The notes under the pieces were generated by a model. It was not told the DNA's origin and made no database searches. It saw only the letters and a program-made list of their open reading frames with translations. The position numbers and the translations under genes are program-made. DNA of 43,849 bases, from positions 1-43,849 of IMG/VR virus record IMGVR_UViG_3300037193_001696. One strand, 5' to 3'. Below are positions 32,679-40,694 of this stretch, piece after piece; positions within the stretch are counted from its first letter, which is position 1; every line of letters starts with the position of its first letter. The DNA is from a virus.

Positions 32679-33590
32679 TTGGCACTCTGCCCCTTCGCAC
32701 GCCACCGCCTGATCCCGGAGAGCTACAGCCAGGGCCGGATCAACCCGCGCGTGCTGATCTTCCACCAGGCCGTCAGCACGGCCGAATCCCTCTACGGCTA
32801 CTGGACTTCCCCCGGCGTCGAGCTGGAGTCGCACTTCTACGTCTACAAGGACGGGTCGCTGGACCAGTACGTCGACACCGAGGTCCGGGCCGACGCCAAC
32901 GTCGAGGCCAACGGCTTCGCGGTCAGCGTCGAGACCTGGGACAACGGTGGCAGCGACGAGCCCTGGACCGACGCCCAGCTGGCCACGCTCACCCGCCTGG
33001 CCGCCTGGGTCTCCGAGGTGCACGGCATCCCGGCCGTCGTGCCGTCCGGCCCGTACGGGTCCGGCATCGGCTGGCACAACCTCTACCCCGACGAGTGGGC
33101 CGGCGGACCCCGCGCCTGCCCCGGCAACCACCGCATCGCCCAGGTGCGCAACCACATCATCCCCACCGTGGCCGCCGGCGGCGGCTGGCAGGAGGAAGAC
33201 ATGCAGGCCGACGAGCGCGCCGCCCTGTTCCGCATCAAGGAGATCCTTGAGGTCTTCAACAAGGGCGCCACCAAGCGACTGCCCGCGGGCTGGGGCATCG
33301 ACATGTTCGCCCAGTTCCTGTACGAGGCCGTCATCTCGATGCACCGCCACGGGTTCAAGCCGATGGCCGAGGGCGCCCTGGGCGGCGACCTCAGCTGGTT
33401 CGACACCAAGCTGACCGACGCCCTGTCCAAGTCGGACAAGGCCGTGCTGGACGGCGTGGCCCGCATCGTCGAGGCCCACCAGACCCAGGTCGAGCTGACC
33501 CCCGAGCAGGCCCAGACCCTGTTCGACGCCTTCCCGCCCGTGGTCGCCCAGGCCCTGCGCGACGCTGCCGCGCGCGTGGCCACCGGCTGA
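32679..33590 (+). CDS. Endolysin: N-acetylmuramoyl-L-alanine amidase
   Basis: 303 aa from TTG 32679, with GAGGTGATC upstream. Residues ~20-160 are a PGRP/amidase_2 fold with zinc-ligand candidates His29 (LIFHQAV), a His near 130 (GIGWHNLYP) and one near 146 (ACPGNHRI). The last ~130 residues form a helical cell-wall-binding or oligomerisation region (DERAALFRIKEIL ... TPEQAQTLFDAFPPVVAQAL). It cuts peptidoglycan between sugar and peptide at lysis. Confidence 0.88.
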   Translation: MALCPFARHRLIPESYSQGRINPRVLIFHQAVSTAESLYGYWTSPGVELESHFYVYKDGSLDQYVDTEVRADANVEANGFAVSVETWDNGGSDEPWTDAQLATLTRLAAWVSEVHGIPAVVPSGPYGSGIGWHNLYPDEWAGGPRACPGNHRIAQVRNHIIPTVAAGGGWQEEDMQADERAALFRIKEILEVFNKGATKRLPAGWGIDMFAQFLYEAVISMHRHGFKPMAEGALGGDLSWFDTKLTDALSKSDKAVLDGVARIVEAHQTQVELTPEQAQTLFDAFPPVVAQALRDAAARVATG

Positions 33591-33636
33591 CCGGCCCCCA
33601 CCTACCCAGTCCACAACGGACCAAGGAGAAACCCCC

Positions 33637-33954
33637 GTGCTGAACTTCCTGGTGTCGGTGGTCCGCACCGGCGTGCCCTACCTGTGGGGTGCGCTCGTCG
33701 CGTGGCTCACCGCCCGCGGCCTGGGCGCCGACGTCGTCGCGGTCATCGACGACCCGCAGTGGCAGGGCGCGGTGTCCGCCGCCCTGATCACCGTCGTCAC
33801 CACCGCGGTGTACGTGGTGGTCCGCCTGATCGAACAGAACCTGCCGCGCCTGCTGACGCGCTTCCTGCCGGACAACGTGGTCGACACCGTGACCAAGCTG
33901 CTGCTGGTGCTGCTCATCGGCGTGCCACGGGAACCGAGCTACACCAAGCCCTGA
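33637..33954 (+). CDS. Putative holin
   Basis: 105 aa from GTG 33637, with AAGGAG upstream. Two or three hydrophobic helices (PYLWGALVAWLTARGL, AVSAALITVVTTAVYVVVRL, VTKLLLVLLIGVP). It directly follows the endolysin and precedes the late terminator, the usual holin place. The sequence resembles uncharacterised actinophage membrane proteins annotated as holins. Confidence 0.65.
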   Translation: MLNFLVSVVRTGVPYLWGALVAWLTARGLGADVVAVIDDPQWQGAVSAALITVVTTAVYVVVRLIEQNLPRLLTRFLPDNVVDTVTKLLLVLLIGVPREPSYTKP

Positions 33955-33968
33955 CCCGGGCAACGACT

Positions 33969-34009
33969 GGGCCCGCCGCTCCCCTCCGCCAGCGGGGAGC
34001 GGCGGGCCC
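33969..34009 (+). terminator. Late-operon terminator
   Basis: Perfect 16-bp stem GGGCCCGCCGCTCCCC/GGGGAGCGGCGGGCCC with a 9-nt loop, followed by CTTCTTCCT, 15 bp after the last lysis gene. Closes the morphogenesis and lysis region. Confidence 0.9.
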
Positions 34010-34068
34010 CTTCTTCCTATCGCCACCAGGCCACTCTGTCGTTTCAGTGCAGCCCGAAGGACACCATC

Positions 34069-34305
34069 ATGGCCCGATCCCCCGGCCGCCCGCGTGCCGC
34101 CACGCCGGCCAACATCGACAGCGCGACCAAGGCCGAAGTCGCCATGCTGCTGTCCTGCTCGGAACGCCACGTCGAACGGCTCATCGACCGCGGCGAGCTG
34201 GAAGCGTGGAAGTCCGGCCGCGCCGTGCGCGTGTGGCTGCGCTCGGTCCTCAGCTACCAGGAAGCCAACCGCGTCCTACCGGTGTCCCCGCTCGGTTCGA
34301 ACTAG
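34069..34305 (+). CDS. Excisionase-like HTH protein
   Basis: 78 aa from ATG 34069, with GAAGGA upstream. The core ATKAEVAMLLSCSERHVERL-IDRGELEAWKSGRAVRV matches the HTH_17/MerR-like fold of excisionases and small regulators. It could direct excision with the integrase encoded 3.7 kb downstream, or act as an early regulator. It has its own gap on both sides, so it is probably a single-gene unit. Confidence 0.7.
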   Translation: MARSPGRPRAATPANIDSATKAEVAMLLSCSERHVERLIDRGELEAWKSGRAVRVWLRSVLSYQEANRVLPVSPLGSN

Positions 34306-34516
34306 GCTTTGCGCCGGTGCCCCGCGACGTATACCGCACCGGGGTTGAATGGCCGGCCGGCAGCCCATGCCGGGTGCCACGTGCCCACCGCACCGGACGC
34401 GACGGACGGGGGACAACGCGCGGCGCCCGGCGCCTGCCCGCCGTTGCCAGCGACTGGGTCCGACTGGGTGAACCTGGGGCCGACTCCCGCAGAAGTGCGT
34501 ACTGGGTCCTTTAGAT

Positions 34517-34558
34517 GTCCGATAATGTGCCTTACCGGACACCTAACAGGGGGTGTCC
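34517..34558. promoter_or_regulatory. Overlapping operator dyads at the early/integration operon
   Basis: GTCCGATAA (34517-34525) is inverted as TTACCGGAC (34532-34540), a 24-bp dyad with one mismatch that contains a -10-like GATAAT (34521-34526). GGACACC (34537-34543) is inverted as GGTGTCC (34552-34558). No clear -35 is seen. The 278-bp gap 34306-34583 also contains repeats of GACTGGGT but no credible gene. Likely control site of the operon starting at 34584. Confidence 0.55.
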
Positions 34559-34583
34559 CAAGATCACTCCGAAGGGGGGTCCG

Positions 34584-35648
34584 GTGAAAACCAGACCCAC
34601 GGTCACCCCCGCGGCCGTCACCAGAGCCGCCCGCACCGTGCTGCGCGCGGCCGGTCTGCTCGACGCCGTCGTGAAGGTCGGCACCATCGAGGGCGTCGTT
34701 GATGGAAGGGCGACGTGGTCGACCGACGTCGACATGATCGGCAACAGCCCGAGGTCGGTCGAGTCGGCCGTGGCCGCGCTGTCGGCCGCCTACCCCGCTG
34801 CGACGGTCAAGGCCACGCCGTACGCCAACATCATGATCGTGCGGGTGGTCCGGCCGCAGGACGAGGACACCACCGCCGTCGTGATCGACGGCCCCGCCGA
34901 ACCCAAGATCACCCCCCTGGCCACCAGCCCCATCGCCGACCACTACGCCCGGACGCAGCTGGCCGTCATCGACGGGATGCGCGACGCCATCCGCCGCGGC
35001 GCCGCGGCGGACCTCGAACCGCTCGTCTGGACCCTCGGGTACGACGGCGCGGCCGGCGAGATCACCAACATCGGCCCCGGCACCGCGAAGGCCCGCGCCG
35101 TGTACGACGCCTGGGTCGCCATCCTGGGCGCCGAACCCGTCCGCGACTTCCCGCCGGACAGGCACGGCGACTCCGCCCGCACCGCGCGGGTCTCGCTGCC
35201 CGGCGGCAAGGGCGGCCTGCACCTGCGGCTGAAGCTGTACGGCCACGAGATCGAGCGCGAGCAGGCCGAAGCGGCGGCTGCCGACTTCCGCGAGCGGGCC
35301 GCCGCAGCGGCCGACGACCCCGACGACGTGGTCGTCACCGAGATCCGCAAGGCGTACCTGCGGTGGCGGTTCACGCGGGCCGAGCACAACCGGTTGATGC
35401 CGCTGGCCGCCGTGATGGCCGACGACCAGATCAAGGCGCTGAACGTGTCGCGCGAACAGTGGGCGCGCGTGCTGATCCGGCTGGCCCGGACCGAGGGCGT
35501 CCACTTGTGGTCGGAGAACGACCAGAAGCGGCTGACCGAGGCCGACCGCGCCGCGGCCGTCACGCTCGGGGGAACCGAGCGCCACGTGATCACCTACACC
35601 GCCGAGTACACGCTGACCAGCGAAGGCCCCGGGGTGATCCACCGATGA
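34584..35648 (+). CDS. Unknown protein, first of the early/integration operon
   Basis: 354 aa from GTG 34584, with AAGGGGGG 4-5 nt upstream (an ATG at 34515 is in the operator and lacks a ribosome site). It is soluble, with helical and charged C-terminal half (HEIEREQAEAAAADFRERAA, RWRFTRAEHNRLMPLAAVMA). The middle contains LVWTLGYDGAAGEITNIGPG. No motif recognised. It overlaps the next gene by 4 bp (ATGA), so the two are likely functional partners. Confidence 0.75.
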   Translation: MKTRPTVTPAAVTRAARTVLRAAGLLDAVVKVGTIEGVVDGRATWSTDVDMIGNSPRSVESAVAALSAAYPAATVKATPYANIMIVRVVRPQDEDTTAVVIDGPAEPKITPLATSPIADHYARTQLAVIDGMRDAIRRGAAADLEPLVWTLGYDGAAGEITNIGPGTAKARAVYDAWVAILGAEPVRDFPPDRHGDSARTARVSLPGGKGGLHLRLKLYGHEIEREQAEAAAADFRERAAAAADDPDDVVVTEIRKAYLRWRFTRAEHNRLMPLAAVMADDQIKALNVSREQWARVLIRLARTEGVHLWSENDQKRLTEADRAAAVTLGGTERHVITYTAEYTLTSEGPGVIHR

Positions 35649-36865
35649 GCAGCAACGCTAACAGCGAAGGAAGGTCGTCCACCACCGTGACCCAGACCCC
35701 CGCTCCCCCGGACCCCGCCACCCTGGCCTTCGACGTACCGAACAGCGTGCTGACCGCCGAGAACCCCCGGGCCGCGTGCCTCAAGTGGTGGATCGACAAC
35801 GCGCGCGAAGCCGGCCACCCGATCGCCGAGTTCCTGCGCCGTGGCGACGAGTTCAACGCCACGCACTGCGGTACCGCCCGCATCGGCAGCGAGGGGTTCG
35901 ACATCTACATGCGCGCCCCGGAAGCGGAAGACGACACCCCCCAGGTCTACGCCATCCGCGCCAGCGGACCGCGCACCCGGCAGCTGCTCGGTCTGATGAC
36001 CGGAACCAGCACCACGGTCACCGGCACTATCACCGACCGCGCCATGACCAGCACGGGCACCAACCACCGCGCCTGGGTGGTCGACGGCAAGGACCAGTAC
36101 GACCCCGGCGCGTGGCGGGTGTCCTGGTTCGACAGCGAGCCGTTCGACCGCAACCAGGCCATCACGGCCATGCACCTGGCCGAGTACGTGAACGCCGGCG
36201 TCGTCGGCCCGGCCGACCCCAAGTGGCCGTTCGTGCAGGGCTGGGCTGCCGAACTGCGCATCGAGCCCGGCCTGGCCGTGTCCCTGATCCAGCAAGGCGG
36301 GCTGACCACCGTGGTGTTCTTCTCCCGCTACGGCGACGGCGACTGGGTCGAGTTCTTCCGTGACGGCCACGTCGAGGACTACCGACCCACCCTCGACGAC
36401 TTGCAGACCACCGGGGACGAAGGGCTGCGGGCCTGGTTCCGCGGCCTGATGGGGCACGACCCCCGCGATGGCGAAGAGATCAAAGTCGAGGTGTTCAACC
36501 GTGCGGGCAAGCTGCTGGCCGGCTCCCGGGTGACCATCCAACCGCGACAGCCCAACGACGAGGACGTCCAGATCGTGCGTGACTACGTGCTGGTGGGCCA
36601 GCGGTACTACCAGGGCGAAGACCACATGACCCTGGCTGGCGTCCTGCGCGGCGCGGGGTACAACCCGCTCGACCACCTGGACAAGCCGGGCCTGGTCGCC
36701 CAGATCGTCTCGGGCCTGAACCAGGACATCCTCAAGGGCTTCGAGCGGCTGCTGGTCACGGTCTACGACCCGGACGGCCGCCAGGTGGGTTCCCGCGAAT
36801 TCGACGAACACGGCGTGATCGAGTACGGCACCGCCGCGAAGCGGCCGGGCCGGGAAGGCGCCTGA
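35645..36865 (+). CDS. Unknown protein coupled to the preceding gene
   Basis: 406 aa from ATG 35645. The first ~25 residues are Ser/Thr/Pro-rich and may be disordered. Beyond them is a mixed alpha/beta protein (AACLKWWIDNAREAGHPIAE, TTVVFFSRYGDGDWVEFFRD) with no recognised catalytic motif, membrane span or signal peptide. As a large unknown in the lysogeny-side operon it could be an immunity, exclusion or accessory function; nothing in the sequence decides. Confidence 0.75.
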   Translation: MSSNANSEGRSSTTVTQTPAPPDPATLAFDVPNSVLTAENPRAACLKWWIDNAREAGHPIAEFLRRGDEFNATHCGTARIGSEGFDIYMRAPEAEDDTPQVYAIRASGPRTRQLLGLMTGTSTTVTGTITDRAMTSTGTNHRAWVVDGKDQYDPGAWRVSWFDSEPFDRNQAITAMHLAEYVNAGVVGPADPKWPFVQGWAAELRIEPGLAVSLIQQGGLTTVVFFSRYGDGDWVEFFRDGHVEDYRPTLDDLQTTGDEGLRAWFRGLMGHDPRDGEEIKVEVFNRAGKLLAGSRVTIQPRQPNDEDVQIVRDYVLVGQRYYQGEDHMTLAGVLRGAGYNPLDHLDKPGLVAQIVSGLNQDILKGFERLLVTVYDPDGRQVGSREFDEHGVIEYGTAAKRPGREGA

Positions 36866-36866
36866 C

Positions 36867-36998
36867 ATGAGCCGCAGCCGGCGGCGCCCGCCGCACCCGC
36901 TCACCCGCACCCCGTTCGACCTGGTCATGTTCATGCTCCCGTTCGTGACGATCGCCGTGCTGATCACCCTGTTTCTGACCGGGGTGATCAAGCCGTGA
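36867..36998 (+). CDS. 43-aa single-span membrane peptide
   Basis: From ATG 36867, 1 bp after the preceding stop. A basic N-terminus (MSRSRRRPPHPLTRTP) is followed by one membrane helix (LVMFMLPFVTIAVLITLFLT) and ends in GVIKP. Its stop overlaps the next start (GTGA). The tight spacing on both sides supports a real gene. Confidence 0.65.
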   Translation: MSRSRRRPPHPLTRTPFDLVMFMLPFVTIAVLITLFLTGVIKP

Positions 36999-37810
36999 CG
37001 ACGACCAGCACCGTCGAGTTCCCGGACCCGACCATCGCCGACGTCGTCGCCCTGGCCCACGCGGCGGCGGGGAAGCTGCGCCGCCGCGCCGGTGATGGCC
37101 GTGTCGAGCGGGACATGGACGGCGACCGCCACTCCGCGCCGGTGTTCCGCGACCTGCTGACCCGGGCGGCCGACGAGGTGACCACCCTGGCAACGCAGCT
37201 GGAAGCCAACCCCGTGGTCGACCAGGCGACCGCGAAGCGGCTCGGTGCGCTGCTGGACCAAGTGAACCAGGCCCAGCGGATGACGAAGAACCACACGTCT
37301 TTCGCTATGGCCCAAGACCTGTACGCGATGAGCGACCTAGCCCGGACCGCCCACGCCGTGTGGCGTGGTCTGTGCCCGGCCGGGGTCGGCAAGAACACCT
37401 TGTGCACCCCCGACCCGGTCCGCGTGCAGCTGTACGTGAAGGACGACTTCGGCGCCGACGAGCGCGTGCAGGGGTGCATCTGGCACGTGGCCGAAGCGTG
37501 GACGCATTGGGACCCGGCGCAGGTCGGGCTGTTCTGGTCGGGTCCCCAGCCCGCGGTCGAGCTGGCCTACCGGCTGGCGCGGCAGCTCGACGAGGCCCAC
37601 CGGGGACTCGGCCTGATCGAACACCAGCCCTACGACCTGCTGGCCGCAGCCGTCCAGCGGGCCGGGTACCCCTACGAGTTCCCGCTGGTGTTCTGCTGCC
37701 CGCAGTGCAACCGGCGCTCCCACCACCCCGACGACTTCGACAACGGCTACTGCGGCGCGTGCCACGCCCAGACCGGGTACTGGCGGACGCTCACCAGGAA
37801 CGAGGACTGA
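36995..37810 (+). CDS. Unknown protein with C-terminal zinc ribbon
   Basis: 271 aa from GTG 36995. The N-terminal ~130 residues are helical (DVVALAHAAAGKLRRRAGDG). The centre is Trp-rich (GCIWHVAEAWTHWDPAQVGL). The C-terminus holds a four-Cys zinc ribbon (CCPQCNRRSHHPDDFDNGYC then GACHAQ). Likely nucleic-acid or protein binding. Function unknown. Confidence 0.75.
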   Translation: MTTTSTVEFPDPTIADVVALAHAAAGKLRRRAGDGRVERDMDGDRHSAPVFRDLLTRAADEVTTLATQLEANPVVDQATAKRLGALLDQVNQAQRMTKNHTSFAMAQDLYAMSDLARTAHAVWRGLCPAGVGKNTLCTPDPVRVQLYVKDDFGADERVQGCIWHVAEAWTHWDPAQVGLFWSGPQPAVELAYRLARQLDEAHRGLGLIEHQPYDLLAAAVQRAGYPYEFPLVFCCPQCNRRSHHPDDFDNGYCGACHAQTGYWRTLTRNED

Positions 37811-37811
37811 C

Positions 37812-37994
37812 GTGGATCTTGAAAAGGACGGCCCACGCCAGCGGGAAGTCGTGGCGCGGCTGGCGGGCGGCATCGCCGACATGTTCATCCGCCACGCGAA
37901 CAACCGGCCCGACGACCAGCAGGCCCAGCAGGCGGCCAACGAAGCCACGGACCGCGCCGCCGCCGTGCGGCGGGAACTGCTGGACGAGTCGTGA
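37812..37994 (+). CDS. Small acidic/helical protein upstream of integrase
   Basis: 60 aa from GTG 37812. A single helical, charged domain (REVVARLAGGIADMFIRHAN, AANEATDRAAAVRRELLDES). Overlaps the integrase start by 4 bp. No family recognised. Confidence 0.6.
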   Translation: MDLEKDGPRQREVVARLAGGIADMFIRHANNRPDDQQAQQAANEATDRAAAVRRELLDES

Positions 37995-39157
37995 CCAGCG
38001 TCCAGGACGACGGCCAGGTGATCGAGGCCGAGCTGGTCGACGACGAGCGGACCGCGGGCAACCTGCCCGCGGTCCCCGCGCAGCAGCGCTCCGACGACGG
38101 CCTGGTCCTCAGCGACGAAGCGCACCGGCTGATCGCCGCGAGCATCCCGCCGACGACCCAGCGCGCCTACACCCGCTACCTGTACGGGCGGGTGGTGCGC
38201 ACGACGGAGGACGGCCGCACGGTGGAAGACAACGGCCCGGCCGTCCACCCGTGGCCCGAGGTGGCCTGGGTGCCGTGGTGCCTGCGCACCGGCCGCCAGT
38301 CGGGGATCGACGGCCCGGCCACCGGCGTGGACTTCGCCGAGTGGGTCACCGAGCTGGTGCGCCGGGAGATGGGCGCCCCGACCATCGAGCAGGCCCGCGC
38401 CGCGGTGCGGTGGCTGCACGACATGCACCACCACCAGGACCTGCCGCCAGGCAAGCTGGCGGGCCGGGTGCTGGCCGGCTACCGGGCGTTGGGCGCGGGC
38501 AAGGCCCAGCAGCAGGCCAACGCGATGACGCCCAGGGTGGTGCGTCGCATCCTGGTGGCGATGGACGAGCAGCGGCCGGACCTGCCGCTGCTCAACCAGC
38601 GGGACAAGGTGATGCTGCTGCTGGGCGTGCCCGGGATGCTGCGGCGCAGCGAGCTGGTCGACATGCTGCTGGACCACGTGCGCGTCGAGGACCGCGGCCT
38701 GGACGTCTTCCTGCCCAAGAGCAAGACCGACAAGCTGGGCAAGGGCGCGACGATCAGCATTCCGCAGGGCCGGCACCCCGAGACGTGCGCCAAGACCCAG
38801 TTCCTGATCTGGAAGGGGATGCTGGCCGAACACGGGCTGACCGATGGCGGCCAGCACGTCATCTGCTCGGTGGTCCGGCACGGCCGCGGGCGCCGCGAAC
38901 GGCTCGTCGGCCGCCAGCTCGACGGCCGGGACGTCGACCGCGCGGTCAAGCGCCTGGTGGTGCTCGCCGGTGAAGAGGTCGCGGGCTGGTCGGCGCACAG
39001 CCTGCGCGCCGGCGGCGCGACCGCCGCGGCCGAGGGCGGCGCGGACCTTAAAGAGATCATGGACCAGGGCCGGTGGATCTCCCCGGCCACCGCGCTGCGC
39101 TACATCCGGCGTGCCCACCGGTGGACCCAGAACGCCGCAACCAAGATCGACCTGTGA
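37991..39157 (+). CDS. int: Tyrosine-family site-specific integrase
   Basis: 388 aa from GTG 37991, coupled to the preceding gene. The SAM-like N-terminal DNA-binding region contains ASIPPTTQRAYTRYLYG. The catalytic domain shows the first Arg in GMLRRSELVDM (~215-220), the box HSLRAGG (His336, Arg339), Trp362 in place of the usual His, and nucleophile Tyr371 (ALRYIRR). It would integrate the circle at a host attB and, with an excisionase, excise it. An attP is expected nearby but no clear tRNA-type core is visible. Confidence 0.9.
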   Translation: MTSVQDDGQVIEAELVDDERTAGNLPAVPAQQRSDDGLVLSDEAHRLIAASIPPTTQRAYTRYLYGRVVRTTEDGRTVEDNGPAVHPWPEVAWVPWCLRTGRQSGIDGPATGVDFAEWVTELVRREMGAPTIEQARAAVRWLHDMHHHQDLPPGKLAGRVLAGYRALGAGKAQQQANAMTPRVVRRILVAMDEQRPDLPLLNQRDKVMLLLGVPGMLRRSELVDMLLDHVRVEDRGLDVFLPKSKTDKLGKGATISIPQGRHPETCAKTQFLIWKGMLAEHGLTDGGQHVICSVVRHGRGRRERLVGRQLDGRDVDRAVKRLVVLAGEEVAGWSAHSLRAGGATAAAEGGADLKEIMDQGRWISPATALRYIRRAHRWTQNAATKIDL

Positions 39158-39167
39158 GGATCGCCAG

Positions 39168-39290
39168 ATGTTCGTTTCCGGTGACCCGCTGGCGTCGGCG
39201 GTGACGCTCGCCCTGGCGCTGCTCGTGCTGGCGGTCGGCGGCCAGGTGTACCGAACCTGGTTGGCGCGTCAGCACCGACGACGGTCGTAA
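39168..39290 (+). CDS. 40-aa membrane peptide after integrase
   Basis: From ATG 39168, 10 bp after the integrase stop, with GAGGATCG upstream. One membrane helix (LASAVTLALALLVLAVGGQV) followed by a basic tail (RTWLARQHRRRS). Last gene of the operon; function unknown. Confidence 0.55.
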   Translation: MFVSGDPLASAVTLALALLVLAVGGQVYRTWLARQHRRRS

Positions 39291-39307
39291 TTGCTCCGAA
39301 CGAGTGG

Positions 39308-39373
39308 TTCAACCCTGGGGTTCAGCAACTTTTGAACCCTGGGGTTGAACCATGATTGAACCCTAGGGTTTAA
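39308..39373. repeat. Three operator palindromes at exact 24-bp intervals
   Basis: AACCCTGGGGTT at 39311, AACCCTGGGGTT at 39335 and AACCCTAGGGTT at 39359, each extended by TTCA/TTGA arms. The centres lie exactly 24 bp apart and the third is a perfect palindrome. They lie in the only markedly AT-rich gap of the region, between int and an isolated gene. They could be operators, iterons or arm-type integrase sites. Confidence 0.75.
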
Positions 39374-39374
39374 T
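39345..39374 (+). promoter_or_regulatory. Promoter of the isolated gene at 39413
   Basis: TTGAAC (39345-39350) and TTTAAT (39369-39374), 18-bp spacing, overlap the second and third palindromes. Binding there would block transcription of the gene that starts 38 bp downstream. Confidence 0.6.
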
Positions 39375-39412
39375 TCGTAGGTCCCGCTCACGCGACACCT
39401 ACGGAGGACCTC

Positions 39413-39919
39413 ATGACCACCACCGACCTCGGCGGCTTCGGCAGCTTCACCTACTCGGCGCGCGTCGTCGACTTCGTCTCGGGCTACCTCAACGAGTACG
39501 CGGACCGCTTCGACGTCGACGGCCTGGTCGACGCCTGGCGCGACGCGGTCAACGCCAAGCTGGCCCCGCACGGCATCAGCCTGCACGGCGACGACTTCTA
39601 CGGCGTCTACCCCGCCACCCAGGGCTACGGCGAGCTGATCCGCGACGCCATCGAGTCCACCGACCTGGCCGACCTGGCGCCGCTGTTCGACCTCGACTCC
39701 GCGACCAAGATGACCCTGTCCACCCCGGACCACGGGATCGTCGAGTCCGGCCCGTTCAGCCTGGGCAGCCTGACCGCCGCCCGGGCCATCGAGATCATGC
39801 GCACGAACACGGTCGCGGCGGACGGCGACCGGATCATCGCGGGCCGCACCTACAGCGTGGAGCTGCGCGACGACGACGACCGCGTGATCGTCGCAGTCCA
39901 GGCACTGGCCGCCGCCTGA
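39413..39919 (+). CDS. Stand-alone unknown gene (moron-like)
   Basis: 168 aa from ATG 39413, with GGAGG 5 nt upstream. It is a soluble acidic protein (GGFGSFTYSARVVDFVSGYL, SLHGDDFYGVYPATQGYGEL) with a beta-rich end (RTYSVELRDDDDRVIVAVQA). It has its own promoter, operator array and strong terminator, the layout of a lysogenically expressed cargo gene. No family recognised. Confidence 0.75.
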   Translation: MTTTDLGGFGSFTYSARVVDFVSGYLNEYADRFDVDGLVDAWRDAVNAKLAPHGISLHGDDFYGVYPATQGYGELIRDAIESTDLADLAPLFDLDSATKMTLSTPDHGIVESGPFSLGSLTAARAIEIMRTNTVAADGDRIIAGRTYSVELRDDDDRVIVAVQALAAA

Positions 39920-39935
39920 CCATCCACGCGAAGCC

Positions 39936-39976
39936 AGCGGGCGCCCTGCTCGTCGGTACCGAGCAGGGCGCCCGCT
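39936..39976 (+). terminator. Perfect 17-bp hairpin terminator
   Basis: AGCGGGCGCCCTGCTCG pairs perfectly with CGAGCAGGGCGCCCGCT over a 7-nt loop, followed by GCTCTTCCT, 16 bp past the stop of the isolated gene. Confidence 0.88.
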
Positions 39977-40008
39977 GCTCTTCCTACCACCCGAAGAGGA
40001 CTGTTGAA

Positions 40009-40368
40009 GTGGCTGAAGAAGCGACCACCGACCACGACCCGATGGCCTTGCTGGACGGCCCGCCGCTGCCCAACCCCACGCCGTGGGAATCGCTGGCGCA
40101 GCAAGCCCGCTGGCTGGCCGAGTACGCCGAACGGTGCGCCAAGGCCGCACCCCAAGACCTGCTGCCGGCGGCGGACAGCACCGACGTGCTGCTGGAAGAC
40201 CTGGACGGACGTCTCTCGGCCATCAACCACGTGGTCGCCGCGTGCCGCTCCCACACCTACCGCGCCCTGGCCGACGCCGGCATCGGTGTCGACGCCATCG
40301 CCGCGGCGCGCGGCGTGTCGGTGCAGGCCATCTACAAGGCGCTGAGGGGCTGGAGCTGGCCGGCTTAG
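40009..40368 (+). CDS. HTH protein, possible regulator
   Basis: 119 aa from GTG 40009. The N-terminal half is acidic and helical. The C-terminal ~35 residues form a likely helix-turn-helix (RALADAGIGVDAIAAARGVS, VQAIYKALRG). Its stop overlaps the stop of the converging transfer-block gene. It could be the DNA-binding partner of the nearby palindromes, but this is inference. Confidence 0.65.
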   Translation: MAEEATTDHDPMALLDGPPLPNPTPWESLAQQARWLAEYAERCAKAAPQDLLPAADSTDVLLEDLDGRLSAINHVVAACRSHTYRALADAGIGVDAIAAARGVSVQAIYKALRGWSWPA

Positions 40369-40377
40369 CCGGCCAGC
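40355..40377. terminator. Palindrome shared by two converging stop codons
   Basis: GCTGGCCGGCT-t-AGCCGGCCAGC is an 11-bp perfect dyad centred at 40366. It contains the TAG of the plus-strand gene and the TAA of the minus-strand gene. It may act as a bidirectional terminator within the coding ends. Confidence 0.65.
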
Positions 40378-40694
40378 GCGTCGAGGTCGAGCGCCAGCTG
40401 CGCGCCGTGCGGGTGGGTCGCCACCGGCGCGGCGCGCAGCCCGTTTCCGCGTAGGCACCGGCGACAGGTCACCGCGTCGCTGGTCGGCTGGAAGCGCGTG
40501 AAGTCCCAGCCGCCCACCCCGATGTGGCAGGCCGGGCCGGGGATCTCCACCCCGAACCACGGCCGCAGGCTCACGTCGTGCACCGCGCCCTTGGCCGACA
40601 GCCGGCCCCGGCGGCCGTCGAACCGCCGGCGCGCGTGTGCCGCGCTGGTGGCGAGCAGCGCGGCACGGCGTTCGTCGGTGACCTGGCTGGTCAT
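40365..40694 (-). CDS. Hypothetical protein, last of the transfer block
   Basis: 109 aa from ATG 40694, overlapping the upstream stop by 4 bp. The N-terminus is helical and basic (LATSAAHARRRFDGRRGRLS). Later come a Cys/His site (CHIGVGGWDFTRF) and a CRRC pair (AVTCRRCLRGN), suggesting zinc. No family recognised. Confidence 0.7.
   Translation of the reverse strand: MTSQVTDERRAALLATSAAHARRRFDGRRGRLSAKGAVHDVSLRPWFGVEIPGPACHIGVGGWDFTRFQPTSDAVTCRRCLRGNGLRAAPVATHPHGAQLALDLDALAG

Noticed and set aside
34285-34310. GGTTCGAAC at the end of the excisionase-like gene as an attP core
   Set aside because: No matching stem on either side and no longer tRNA-like context.
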